From NCBI RefSeq assembly GCF_014200495.1, contig NZ_JACHBY010000001.1, forward strand, positions 1,178,001 to 1,242,000: a stretch of 64,000 nucleotides of DNA, read 5' to 3'. Shown one piece after another: positions 6,909 through 15,770 of the stretch (the first letter of the stretch is position 1; the number at the start of each line of letters is the position of its first letter). Both the position numbers and the translations under genes were made by a program. The notes below the pieces were generated by a model that had not been told where the DNA came from, made no database searches, and saw only the letters and a program-made list of their open reading frames with translations. This stretch comes from Mucilaginibacter geliditolerans. Its GTDB lineage: Bacteria; Bacteroidota; Bacteroidia; Sphingobacteriales; Sphingobacteriaceae.

Positions 6909-9683
6909 TCATATATATATTTTAAGACGGTTAATACTTATTTTTAACTCTTCAATAGTGTCCTTAAATTCTTCACCCGCTTTTAAATACTCCAATGGGT
7001 ATTCCTTCTTCAATATGTCCATCAGAACAAAATATACAGGTTTTAAAATACCCTTAAAATCTACAATGGCATTATCAGCAAAGAAATCCAGAGCAACTTT
7101 GTATTCCTCTTTTGCGAGCAAAAGCAAAAAATAACTCATTAGCTCGGATAGCAGATTATCAGCTTTAAAATCATCCAGTGATTCGTCGATCCCCAATTTT
7201 GATTCAGCTATTTCGCTATACAGGGACCTTACAACATCGACTGATTTTTCGATATTATTGTTCCACAACAGGATTTTAGCGTAAAATACGTCTGACGTGA
7301 ATATTCCGTCTATTGCTTTAAGGTTTTTTTCTAAAGCTTCTAAAGCAAATTCTTTTTTATCCTTCCTTCCACGGGAATAAATGTTTGACACCATGCATAA
7401 AATGGCGACATGGTCTCCCATATCATTAGCCTTTATAAATAGTTCGTCGGCTTTATCATAATCCTTACGTTCCGCATATAAATGAGCAAGCTGGTGAACG
7501 CTTGAAGCGTCTCCGTGCTTCATGCCTTCAGAATAAATTTCCAAAGCCCTTCCTTTGTCATTAAGTTTACGGTGATATAATTTACCTAAATAACCGTAAG
7601 CCTTTACATCCCCAACTTCGATCGCTTTATTGAATAACACCCTGGCCTTTTCGTAATCTGGCCGGGTTTTATATTGATTCCATTTACCGTATTCCAAAAA
7701 AGCCCCATCATCGTTACTTTCTATGGCTTTTTCAAATGAAATTTTTGCCTTTTTAGCATCCCTAATCCTTGCATAAAGCTTCCCTAGTTCAACGTTAACA
7801 TCCTTCACCTTATGGTCAAGGGCCTCCAAAAGGTACTTTTCAGCTTTTTTATAATTGCCTCTATGGAGATAAATCTTGCCTAGAGACAGCAATGACGGCC
7901 AATAAATTTTCTTAACAGCCAAATTGTGATAATCTACAGCTGCCTTATAGTTCTGCTCTTTATAAAATGAAATTTCACCTAATCGATTGGCAGCATAAGG
8001 ATGATAAGGTTGCTGTGACAAGCTTTGTTTGTAATACAAAACCGCTTTATCCATATCTTTTAAGAAATCTTCATAGATAATGCCTAAAGTTAATGCGGCT
8101 TTCGCATTTGTTTCATCTAAAGCCAAAACTTGTTTGGCTGCTTCTGCGCTGCGCTCATAATCGCCGGTCATGAGATATAGTGACGACGCCAAAGTATAAT
8201 ATTGGGTATCTCGGGTTTCTATTTGTCCAAGCATTTCGATGGCTTCGGCAAATTTTTGTTCGGTGATTAAATCTGATAAAGTAGAGTGTTCATTTTTAGT
8301 GGCCCATTTAACCGTATTAAGTAACCGTTCCGGCAAAATGGATTTTGTAATTCTAAAAAGTTCACTTTTCAAAGAATCAGAAACATTTACACAGGACAAA
8401 AAGGTATTACCCATATCAATAGCGGCGTTAATATCATACGCCCCGTCTTTTAGATTGTCAATATGTGCAGCTATAAGTTTATCCAGTTCCTTTTTTTCAC
8501 ACCACGCATCGAAGAACCTGACCAGCCATATTACATTCTCCTTGTCGTGCTTTCTTCCAAACCGCATCAGATACCAAATATTCATGAAGCGTTCTTTAAT
8601 CCGATAAAGATGGTTCTTGGTATCTGTGGATACTTTTTCAATAAGCTGATCCTTTTCAAGGGTTGCAATGATTTTCGATATATTTTTGCTCTCCAGCCTG
8701 GTAGCTTTGACAATATCCCTTACCGGGATAGCATCCCATTTTCTGGCAATAATATCAATGACTTTTTGTTGCTGGGTTGATAATTGATCAAGTTCAGATT
8801 TATATAGAAGGGACAGGGTATCGATAAGAATATACAGATCTTTAATGGCTTTGCCGTTTTCATTGTCAAGAAAAATCTGGAACAAATAAGATATCGTTCT
8901 TGGAATTCCGCCGGTTAGTCGTCTCAGAGATTCAATGCGACCCGGGTGATATTCGATAATATGCTTAATCCTCTCTAGCTGTCCATATTGTTCCCCGATT
9001 TTAAGAAGCAATTGCTCACATTCATCTTTAGTTAATCCATCAATCTGAATTATTTTAAAAAAGCTGAAAAAATGGCTGGCAAAATCTATGTAACCATCGT
9101 CAAAAGACGTTGAGGTTCCAACCAACCGGATAGCTGAATCATTAATTAAAATATCTTTTAACCTTACAAGTTCCCTTTCATCAAGTTTATTAAAAAACAC
9201 ATTAATGTTTTCTATAAAAAGTACGAGGGTTTTGTTTGCATTACGTAATTTGTTGCATAGATAATCATAAACGTTCTGCTCATAATCATTACCATCAGCA
9301 ATTATATTTTCAATGATTCGAGTTACATTACTCCAACCATATTGATCCTCAAGATGTATTGCTACATTTTCCCAAATATTAACTAATTCAGAAAGGTAGT
9401 ATTGTTCTTCGGTGAACACTATTGGGATCAAATGTTCATTGAGTTTTTTGTCATCCTCAATCGCATAATTTAATCTGTGCATCAACGAAGTCTTTCCCGT
9501 ACCTCTTTGTCCAATAATCAAATAATGTTGTTTATGATTAAGTAGGCTGGTCTGCTGAAGGTTATAATATATCTCATGGAACTCATTAATACGGATAACA
9601 AAACCTTCCACTAAAGACTGTTTTGTTTTGTTACCTGTATTGTTTCTTAATAATATATCCTCATGTATCATGCCTTTTGCCAT
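6909..9683 (-). CDS. P-loop ATPase with winged-helix and TPR/Sel1-like repeats, heading the TIR operon
   Basis: This 924-residue protein has a Walker A motif GQRGTGKT at residues 58-65 and a Walker B-like segment LVLFIENIN near residue 150. The GxP-type sequence GGIPRTISYLF follows near residue 270, a pattern of AAA_16/STAND and Orc1-like ATPases. Residues 300-370 look like a winged helix (IPVRDIVKATRL...LEKDQLIEKV). From about residue 470 to 860 there are many TPR/Sel1-like helical repeats (for example ALTLGIIYEDFLKDMDKAVLYY and YAERKDYDKADELF). In defence systems such proteins sense an invader or recruit effectors; here that role is inferred. It is the first gene of the minus-strand run ending at 872, and repeated palindromes overlie its promoter. 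Confidence 0.8.
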   Translation of the reverse strand: MAKGMIHEDILLRNNTGNKTKQSLVEGFVIRINEFHEIYYNLQQTSLLNHKQHYLIIGQRGTGKTSLMHRLNYAIEDDKKLNEHLIPIVFTEEQYYLSELVNIWENVAIHLEDQYGWSNVTRIIENIIADGNDYEQNVYDYLCNKLRNANKTLVLFIENINVFFNKLDERELVRLKDILINDSAIRLVGTSTSFDDGYIDFASHFFSFFKIIQIDGLTKDECEQLLLKIGEQYGQLERIKHIIEYHPGRIESLRRLTGGIPRTISYLFQIFLDNENGKAIKDLYILIDTLSLLYKSELDQLSTQQQKVIDIIARKWDAIPVRDIVKATRLESKNISKIIATLEKDQLIEKVSTDTKNHLYRIKERFMNIWYLMRFGRKHDKENVIWLVRFFDAWCEKKELDKLIAAHIDNLKDGAYDINAAIDMGNTFLSCVNVSDSLKSELFRITKSILPERLLNTVKWATKNEHSTLSDLITEQKFAEAIEMLGQIETRDTQYYTLASSLYLMTGDYERSAEAAKQVLALDETNAKAALTLGIIYEDFLKDMDKAVLYYKQSLSQQPYHPYAANRLGEISFYKEQNYKAAVDYHNLAVKKIYWPSLLSLGKIYLHRGNYKKAEKYLLEALDHKVKDVNVELGKLYARIRDAKKAKISFEKAIESNDDGAFLEYGKWNQYKTRPDYEKARVLFNKAIEVGDVKAYGYLGKLYHRKLNDKGRALEIYSEGMKHGDASSVHQLAHLYAERKDYDKADELFIKANDMGDHVAILCMVSNIYSRGRKDKKEFALEALEKNLKAIDGIFTSDVFYAKILLWNNNIEKSVDVVRSLYSEIAESKLGIDESLDDFKADNLLSELMSYFLLLLAKEEYKVALDFFADNAIVDFKGILKPVYFVLMDILKKEYPLEYLKAGEEFKDTIEELKISINRLKIYI

Positions 9684-9686
9684 TTA

Positions 9687-9758
9687 GCGATTTTTTATTC
9701 GCCAAATATATATGACGATTTTTTATTCGCCAACTATTTAACGATTTATTTTTCGTTA
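9687..9758 (-). promoter_or_regulatory. Three palindromic direct repeats upstream of the TIR operon
   Basis: CGATTTTTTATTCGCCAA occurs exactly at 9688-9705 and 9716-9733, and a variant CGATTTATTTTTCGTT at 9742-9757. Each is also an inverted repeat (CGA, eight bases, TCG; the third extends to AACGA/TCGTT). Spacing is 28 and 26 bases. The block begins 5 bases upstream of the ATPase start codon at 9683, so a bound protein would block transcription or translation start of the operon. This is probably an operator for an unseen repressor. Recombination sites for the adjacent serine recombinase are the alternative. Confidence 0.6.
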
Positions 9759-9861
9759 TTAATCAAACCGTTTAGATTATTAACCATACCGAAATTCCAT
9801 TTACATTTTACTTAACGAAAATCAAGATTATTTAACAATAGAAAATCTAGTTTATTTTATT

Positions 9862-10398
9862 ATGAAATCACCCTACATCTACGTCAGAGTAAGTACCGAT
9901 GAGCAAAAGCGCCGAGGTTATTCACTTATTGAACAAGAAGAACGTCTGCTAGAATATTGCAAGACAAATGACATTCGTCTAGACAGAATTTTTCAGGAAG
10001 ATCATTCTGCAAAAGATATTAACCGTCCGGCATGTAAAAAGCTTATCAAAACGATCAAGAAAAACAAGAACAGGCCTCCAGGTAATGTTCTGTTTCTTAA
10101 GTGGGATCGTTTCAGTCGCAACATTCAATACGCGTATCAGATGATCGAAATACTTAGGGATTTGAATATTCAAGCTATGGCTATCGATCAACCAATTGAC
10201 TTTGAGGTTCCTGAAGCTATAGTAATACTTGCAATCTATTTATCGATTCCGCAGGCTGAAAATAGCAGACGTGGCAAAAACACTTCGGATGGATTAAGAA
10301 GAGCAAAAAAAATGGGCCGATATGCTGGAAAGGCACTTATTGGCTATCATAATGTAGCTACACAAGGCATCAATTACAGTGCAGTTATTAAGAAGTAA
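9862..10398 (+). pseudogene. Truncated large serine recombinase
   Basis: The protein opens with YIYVRVSTDEQKRRGYS, the catalytic motif of large serine recombinases (nucleophile serine about residue 11). It continues with EDHSAKDINRP, FLKWDRFSRN and the end of the resolvase domain (AENSRRGKNTSDGLRRAKKMGRY). It then stops at 178 residues, whereas this class normally continues for 200-400 residues with a recombinase domain and a zinc-ribbon/coiled-coil region. The DNA-binding part is therefore missing. The 3' end overlaps the convergent AAA_13 gene by 11 bases. It is most likely the remnant of a mobile element that brought in part of the island. Confidence 0.75.
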
Positions 10399-12937
10399 AT
10401 ACCTTTCGAATATCCTTGAAGTCCGTAAAATCTGCTTTTAGGCCAACGATCGTAGGACTATTATCAATCTCTGTGGGATTGCTGTGACCTACCAGAAAAC
10501 CACAGCATCTTTCAAAGATTTCGTTCAGCTTCTCTTTGTGAATGTTAATGGACTGGCCGTCAACTTTTGCAAATGATGTTAAGGCAACGTTTTTTTGATA
10601 CCTTTTTACAGTTCCCTGGAATACCTCATGTTCAACGCAAAGTTCAACAGCGGAGCGAAGATGGCCATAAGCCTCTCCGGCGATTTCACTCTCCGTTCGT
10701 CCTTTAGGAGCATTGTTTAAAAGAACCTCAATTTTTTTAACGACACTCGATGTCGTGTTTATTTCTTCTGCTTCAGAAATAAAGCCTGTTTCCTGAAATT
10801 CATTTTTGGTATTTAAAAATTTGCAATCCAGACTTTTGAATAATGGCAGTTTAGCAGTATATAACAAACTATTAAAGAGCAGCACGCTATGGGTGAATAT
10901 TATTACTTGTCTGTCCTTAGATAACTTGATAAATCTTTTAGCAACATCGTCAATAATATGGTGATCGAGGCTATTTACTGGATCATCAAAAACGACTGGT
11001 GCTTTTGAATTATCAAGTTGCAGTTCTGTTAAAAATTCTGCCAGGGCTATTGCTTTTTGCTCACCTTCACTAAGTATATCCGTAAGTTGGTACTGGTTGA
11101 TTTTTTGAGATATTTTTGAATTCCCTTTATCAGTACCGAAGCTTAGATCAATTTTAAGATGTGACTTGCGAAAAGCTTTGAGTTCTTCTTGAAAAATACT
11201 ATCGAAATTTTGGCTGATTAGCTCTTCCCTTGCTTCGCTGGTTTTTCGGCTTATCGAATTGCTGTTGAAATCAGTCGCTCTTGAGTTCAATAGTTTTAAA
11301 TTCTTCTTATTCTGGATCACCTTTTTTATATCAGTTTCATTATCAGCTAACAGCTTCCTATCCTTCAACTCGCTGATTTCTTTTTGTATCGCTAATACTT
11401 TATCTGATATTGTTAATAATGATTCATTTTTAGAAGTTAGATCTGCGGTGAGCGCTTTGTTTTTTTTCTCTAAAACATCAATGATATTTATATAATCTAT
11501 ATCGAAATTTATTCCTTTGGCTATTGTGCCACTGGTAATGTGTTTTTTAAATCCACTCAATTTATTGTTAAACTCTGTTAATTCTGGGGGGAGTATGTTT
11601 TTTCCGGCAGTATCTAACCCAAAGGAAGGTTGGTTTAAAATATGATTGTCCTCAAGTAATTTCACCTTATCAACCATTTCAACCCTGCTTTGCAACAGCT
11701 TTTTTAGATCAGACTCTGTAGTGTCATTCAGTAGAGTTCGATACGCTAAAAGTAACTTTTGCGCGGTTTCTTCTAAAGGCTGGTTGCAATAAGCACATTT
11801 GTCCCCTTCATCCGGATAAGGTTGCTCCAAAAGATTTATATAGTTGTCCGCAGAGGTCAGAAAATCTTTAAATTGTTCGCTCTCATATAGCAATATACCG
11901 TTGGTCTCTGCTATTTCTTTCAACCCAAGTTTAGTTTTGCCTTGTAACGTAAGTATATCTTCATTTATCTTAATAAGGACATCCCAATTAGTATGGGTAA
12001 AATTGAGTTGCGTGGATTTAATTTTCTTCACTAAAAGTTCTAACTCCGTGATTTGGCTATTCAAATTACTGATCTGTGTATTTAAAAGTTCTTGATTCAA
12101 CCCTGTTAGACTCTTTTCCTTTTGCGCTATTGCAGTCGCAATGTTTTTTGGATAATCTGAGAGTTCTTTTAATTTCAAATCTGTTGATGTATCTGAAAGT
12201 TCCTTGATGAATTTGTGCTGTGGTGTTCCCTCATGCAATGCTGCTGAACAAAGTAGCGTATCTGGATATGCCACCTTTTTAAGATTTAGTAAACCAGAAA
12301 GATCAGCTAATTCACTTGTAACAATATCAAATAAATGAAAGCCAATCGGTGAAACAATTAACTTCCGGTTCGATAATGAAAGCTGAACACAATTGTTGTT
12401 AAAAACTGAAATGTTAGACAATGCATCATCCGTATTAGAACCGCTCCATGTGAAGCTTTTAGCAGCACCGTTAACATTAAAATCGATTGTCGCAGATTTT
12501 GGTTCTGTTTGACTGAATATATTGTGATGGATCGTTGTTTGTTGTTCGTAACTGAATCCAAGCGATCTTAAAATCCTTCCGTACCCTGTTTTTCCCGTAC
12601 CGTTTTCTCCATAAATAATAGTTAGGTTATCGGCAAATAATACTTTTTGATTTTTGGCGAGCCTATTTACTCCTGTTATATTGGATATTGAAGAAAGTTT
12701 AATGTCTTTATTTGTGACGGTAAATGTTGGTTTAATAATATTGACCGCTGGAAGTTTTTTAATTGTTCTTAAAGAATCAATGAAGTAATCGAATATTATT
12801 TGCCGGTCAGCAGCCGTGAGTACTGATTCCGTTTTTACAATGTTATCTACTAATAGCTTTGCCCAATCACCTTTGGGATCTGCCCATTCCCATAAAAAAT
12901 CTATTATCTCCTTTTTTGCATTAGTTGTTGACGCCAT
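10388..12937 (-). CDS. AAA_13 family ATPase with zinc hook, RloC-like
   Basis: An 849-residue ABC-type ATPase. Walker A is GENGTGKT at residues 110-117. A long coiled coil with the zinc-hook motif CAYC at 381-384 separates it from the ABC signature LSEGEQKA (622-629), Walker B VVFDDPVNSLDH (648-659) and an H-loop THS near 682. This is the architecture of AAA_13 proteins such as RloC and PrrC, which sense DNA damage or restriction inhibition and cleave tRNA anticodon loops. The last 130 residues contain RTESEIAGEAYGHLRSAVE and a VKRYQ segment; I cannot confirm an anticodon-nuclease triad. It lies alone, convergent with the recombinase remnant and divergent from the STAND gene. Confidence 0.8.
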   Translation of the reverse strand: MASTTNAKKEIIDFLWEWADPKGDWAKLLVDNIVKTESVLTAADRQIIFDYFIDSLRTIKKLPAVNIIKPTFTVTNKDIKLSSISNITGVNRLAKNQKVLFADNLTIIYGENGTGKTGYGRILRSLGFSYEQQTTIHHNIFSQTEPKSATIDFNVNGAAKSFTWSGSNTDDALSNISVFNNNCVQLSLSNRKLIVSPIGFHLFDIVTSELADLSGLLNLKKVAYPDTLLCSAALHEGTPQHKFIKELSDTSTDLKLKELSDYPKNIATAIAQKEKSLTGLNQELLNTQISNLNSQITELELLVKKIKSTQLNFTHTNWDVLIKINEDILTLQGKTKLGLKEIAETNGILLYESEQFKDFLTSADNYINLLEQPYPDEGDKCAYCNQPLEETAQKLLLAYRTLLNDTTESDLKKLLQSRVEMVDKVKLLEDNHILNQPSFGLDTAGKNILPPELTEFNNKLSGFKKHITSGTIAKGINFDIDYINIIDVLEKKNKALTADLTSKNESLLTISDKVLAIQKEISELKDRKLLADNETDIKKVIQNKKNLKLLNSRATDFNSNSISRKTSEAREELISQNFDSIFQEELKAFRKSHLKIDLSFGTDKGNSKISQKINQYQLTDILSEGEQKAIALAEFLTELQLDNSKAPVVFDDPVNSLDHHIIDDVAKRFIKLSKDRQVIIFTHSVLLFNSLLYTAKLPLFKSLDCKFLNTKNEFQETGFISEAEEINTTSSVVKKIEVLLNNAPKGRTESEIAGEAYGHLRSAVELCVEHEVFQGTVKRYQKNVALTSFAKVDGQSINIHKEKLNEIFERCCGFLVGHSNPTEIDNSPTIVGLKADFTDFKDIRKVFTS

Positions 12938-13107
12938 TGTTTTAGGTTTATTAGATTGGTATCCAAAGATATACTAAACCAGTATATTCCTAGTTACAAT
13001 TGCTAACTTATTACATTCTCCGATTATTTTCATTTCATTATCTTTATTTTCCCAGATGGTAGCCAATAAATATTAAAACAAGGAATACCAGCATTTTCAA
13101 ATCATAT

Positions 13108-15495
13108 ATGAACGACTATAATTTTTCCACGCTGAATGATAAAGAATTTGAATTGCTTACCCTTGATGTTTTAAATAAAGCATTTGAGTTAAACCTGCGC
13201 AGTTTTAAGGATGGAAAGGACAAGGGAAGAGATTTACGATACGCTACCAGCGGGAATGACAATAAAATTGTCGTTCAGGTGAAGCACTATTTCCGCTCAG
13301 CATTTGCCCAGTTAAAATTTACATTAACGCATAAGGAGCTACCCAAAGTGCAAAAGTTAAAGCCGGCCAGGTATATTGTCGTTACCTCTTTGCCTTTATC
13401 TGCGGAGCAGACGGATGAAATCAAAATGCTGATGGCACCGTTTATTCTATCTTCGCAGGATGTTATCCACCAGTCAACTCTGAATGATATTTTGAGGAAC
13501 CATCCTGAAATTGAAGAAAATCATTTTAAACTCTGGTTTTCCAGCACAACAGTGCTCAATTCAATTTTAAACAATGCTATCGCCGGACGAACAAAATCCT
13601 ATATTGAAAAGATACAATCAAAAATAAACTTCTATGTGGTTACCCGCAGGTTAGACGAGGCGGCACAGATTTTAGAGCGGGAAAAGTTATTGTTGATCTC
13701 TGGTCAACCAGGAATAGGAAAATCAACGTTAGCGGATGTACTTTTCTTTGCTAAAGCCAAAAGCGGGTTCAAAATATTCAAAGTATATAATATTGAAGAA
13801 GCAGAAAAGGCGATTTCTAAAGATGACGATGAAAAACAATTGTTTTATTATGATGATTTTTTAGGCGAGATCTACTATCAGGTCCTGCCAGCCAGTCAGC
13901 ATGAGGCCTCCTTGACTTCCTTTGTTGAACGTATAAAAAGCACTCCAAACAAGTATTTAATATTAACTACGAGAACGGTAATCCTGACCCAGGCCACTCA
14001 GAAATCGGATCAGATCAATCATTCCGACATTTCTGGGCTCCAGTTTGAATTGAAACTTGACGACTATTCTGCCTTTGAAAAAGCACAGATACTGTATAAC
14101 CATATTTATTCACGGGGCATCAACGACGAGGCTATCTCAGCTATCACCCAGGATAAATTCTATACGAAAATAATCAGCCATGAAAATTATACGCCCCGTA
14201 CTATAGAATCTATAACCAAACCGTCGACCGTAAACGAACTAAGCACAGAACAGTATCGGGATTTTATTTTAAAGAATCTCAAAAATCCGGAAAAAATATG
14301 GAGCAGTTCCTTCCATAATCAAATTCATTATTTTGACCAAAGATTACTTTTAACCTTGTTCACACGGCCATATGGAATGGACGAGGCAAAATTGCAAATC
14401 GCATTTGAACAGCGAATGACCTATGAAAAAACTGAAAACAACCAGGTGATCAAAAGCAATCAATTCCGCGAATCCCTAAATACCTTACTTAATGGTTTTA
14501 TCACCTCGACGTTAATATCTGAACAGGAATTTTTAGAGGAGGATAAAATAAAAAGAGAGTTTAAGCTGATTAATCCGTCCCTTTCCGATTATATTGCGGC
14601 TTACCTTGACGAATCCTATTTAGAGAAAAAAGGCATCATATATAGTGTCGTTTACATCGAACAGTTAGCCCATTTTAATCCGGTAAATGGAGTACTTCAC
14701 CTGGAAAAAGAATTGCAATTAATTATACGGGATAAGATTGCCTCAGGGGAAATGGATTCGCTGGACCAATACAAAGAGTACCGGCTTAATGGATTGGTGC
14801 TCGAAACTTTATGCAGGTACTGCAATGATATTTCAATAGATCAGCTGTTATTGGAACATTTGAAATGTATTGATTTTAAAGGAGGTGCTTGGTGGATGAT
14901 GAATAATCTACTGTACTTACTTTTAAACTTGGGAGATGCGCCTATGACCAGGGTATTTATTGCCTCGAACTTTACGATGATTATTGAAAGTTTGATCAAG
15001 GCAATTGAAAACGAACAAATGGCAAAAATCGTTCCGGACGTTTTTAAAGCGTACGGAATTGATTATGAGCGCTACGTGTTGTCGGTGGAAGGTAAAGCCC
15101 ATTTAACTAATATGCTGCAAAGGACCTCTAAATACCGGGAAAAGATTAACAAAATGCTTTGGCAGGATAAGATAAAAAATTTCGCGGCGGTCGAAAATTT
15201 ATATATGGCTCAGAAGAAAGAAGACGCACAATTGGCGAATATCTTAGTCCGATCTGATTTCACTCCCGCCGGTTTACCGGACATGGACAGGGAGTTCTGG
15301 ACAAAAAAAATCGAAGCGAATACCATTAAAGATAGCAGTAACCCTCCGACCTCCACTGCTTTATTTAAAGACCCCCAAATTAAACCACAAAAAGAAAGCC
15401 AGGCCATTGATTTGCTTTTTAGCACCCTGGGATGGGAGCAATTCCCTTCATCAATGGAAGAATTGGAGATTAAAACAGATCAATTAATCTCATAA
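13108..15495 (+). CDS. Mrr-type restriction endonuclease fused to a STAND NTPase (nSTAND3-like)
   Basis: The N-terminal 140 residues are a PD-(D/E)xK nuclease domain of the Mrr type: GKDKGRDLRY (D42), then IVVQVKHYF with Q57 and K59. A P-loop GQPGIGKST (residues 199-207) follows, then LFYYDDFLG as Walker B near 246 and YLILTTRT as sensor-1. This order matches novel STAND NTPase 3 proteins. The C-terminal 400 residues are helical and probably form the sensor. STAND proteins with nuclease domains (Avs-like and related) oligomerise on binding a phage protein and cut DNA; that role is inferred. The gene is monocistronic on the plus strand. Confidence 0.82.
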   Translation: MNDYNFSTLNDKEFELLTLDVLNKAFELNLRSFKDGKDKGRDLRYATSGNDNKIVVQVKHYFRSAFAQLKFTLTHKELPKVQKLKPARYIVVTSLPLSAEQTDEIKMLMAPFILSSQDVIHQSTLNDILRNHPEIEENHFKLWFSSTTVLNSILNNAIAGRTKSYIEKIQSKINFYVVTRRLDEAAQILEREKLLLISGQPGIGKSTLADVLFFAKAKSGFKIFKVYNIEEAEKAISKDDDEKQLFYYDDFLGEIYYQVLPASQHEASLTSFVERIKSTPNKYLILTTRTVILTQATQKSDQINHSDISGLQFELKLDDYSAFEKAQILYNHIYSRGINDEAISAITQDKFYTKIISHENYTPRTIESITKPSTVNELSTEQYRDFILKNLKNPEKIWSSSFHNQIHYFDQRLLLTLFTRPYGMDEAKLQIAFEQRMTYEKTENNQVIKSNQFRESLNTLLNGFITSTLISEQEFLEEDKIKREFKLINPSLSDYIAAYLDESYLEKKGIIYSVVYIEQLAHFNPVNGVLHLEKELQLIIRDKIASGEMDSLDQYKEYRLNGLVLETLCRYCNDISIDQLLLEHLKCIDFKGGAWWMMNNLLYLLLNLGDAPMTRVFIASNFTMIIESLIKAIENEQMAKIVPDVFKAYGIDYERYVLSVEGKAHLTNMLQRTSKYREKINKMLWQDKIKNFAAVENLYMAQKKEDAQLANILVRSDFTPAGLPDMDREFWTKKIEANTIKDSSNPPTSTALFKDPQIKPQKESQAIDLLFSTLGWEQFPSSMEELEIKTDQLIS

Positions 15496-15647
15496 GTCAC
15501 CAAAGGATTATCGGAAAGTACAAATTGTCAGCTGGCGATTTAATCTTTTGGTTCATTTTGTAAGCGATTACTGAAACTTTTATGGTCTACTTTCGTTTAA
15601 TAGTTGTCAGTCAAGTTCATTCATAAGAATGCTTGATAAACTTTTAT

Positions 15648-15689
15648 TATAAATTATAATAAAAAAATTATAATTTATACTTACATTTG
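15648..15689 (+). promoter_or_regulatory. Perfect AT-rich inverted repeat followed by a Bacteroidetes -7 box
   Basis: A 13-base arm TATAAATTATAAT (15648-15660) is repeated in inverted form at 15667-15679. Three bases later TACATTTG (15682-15689) matches the Bacteroidetes -7 consensus TAnnTTTG exactly. No TTTG -33 box is visible at the expected distance. The arrangement fits a promoter with an operator or UP-like element just upstream of the hairpin-rich transcript predicted at 15695-15770. Confidence 0.5.
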
Positions 15690-15694
15690 TATTA

Positions 15695-15770
15695 ACACTG
15701 CCCAAAGGGTAAATGTACTGGCATCGCAAAGCCGTATTTGCGCGCAGCACCAACAGGGTGCTGTTTTTGT
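15695..15770 (+). ncRNA. Candidate small RNA of about 75 nucleotides with intrinsic terminator
   Basis: Downstream of the -7 box lie two adjacent hairpins. The first is CGCAAA (15725-15730) with TTTGCG (15737-15742). The second is CAGCACC (15745-15751) with GGTGCTG (15757-15763), followed by five T residues, a standard intrinsic terminator for the plus strand. There is no open frame of note inside. The preceding coding sequence ends 200 bases upstream, so the terminator more likely ends a short transcript started at about 15695. It converges on the small gene at 15771 and could be antisense to its 3' end. Confidence 0.45.
15745..15768 (+). terminator. Intrinsic terminator (plus strand)
   Basis: A 7-base-pair G/C-rich stem with a 5-base loop is followed by TTTTTG. 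It has no T-tract on the minus strand, so it serves plus-strand transcription only: the predicted small RNA and any read-through from the STAND gene. Confidence 0.6.

Noticed and set aside
872..9683. Canonical Thoeris system
   Set aside because: Two ThsB-like genes are present, but no ThsA with Sir2-SLOG or TM-macro domains is recognisable, so the locus is described as Thoeris-like only.
9862..10398. Complete small resolvase/invertase
   Set aside because: The length of 178 residues would fit, but the motifs are of the large serine recombinase type and no C-terminal HTH is present; a truncated large recombinase is more likely.
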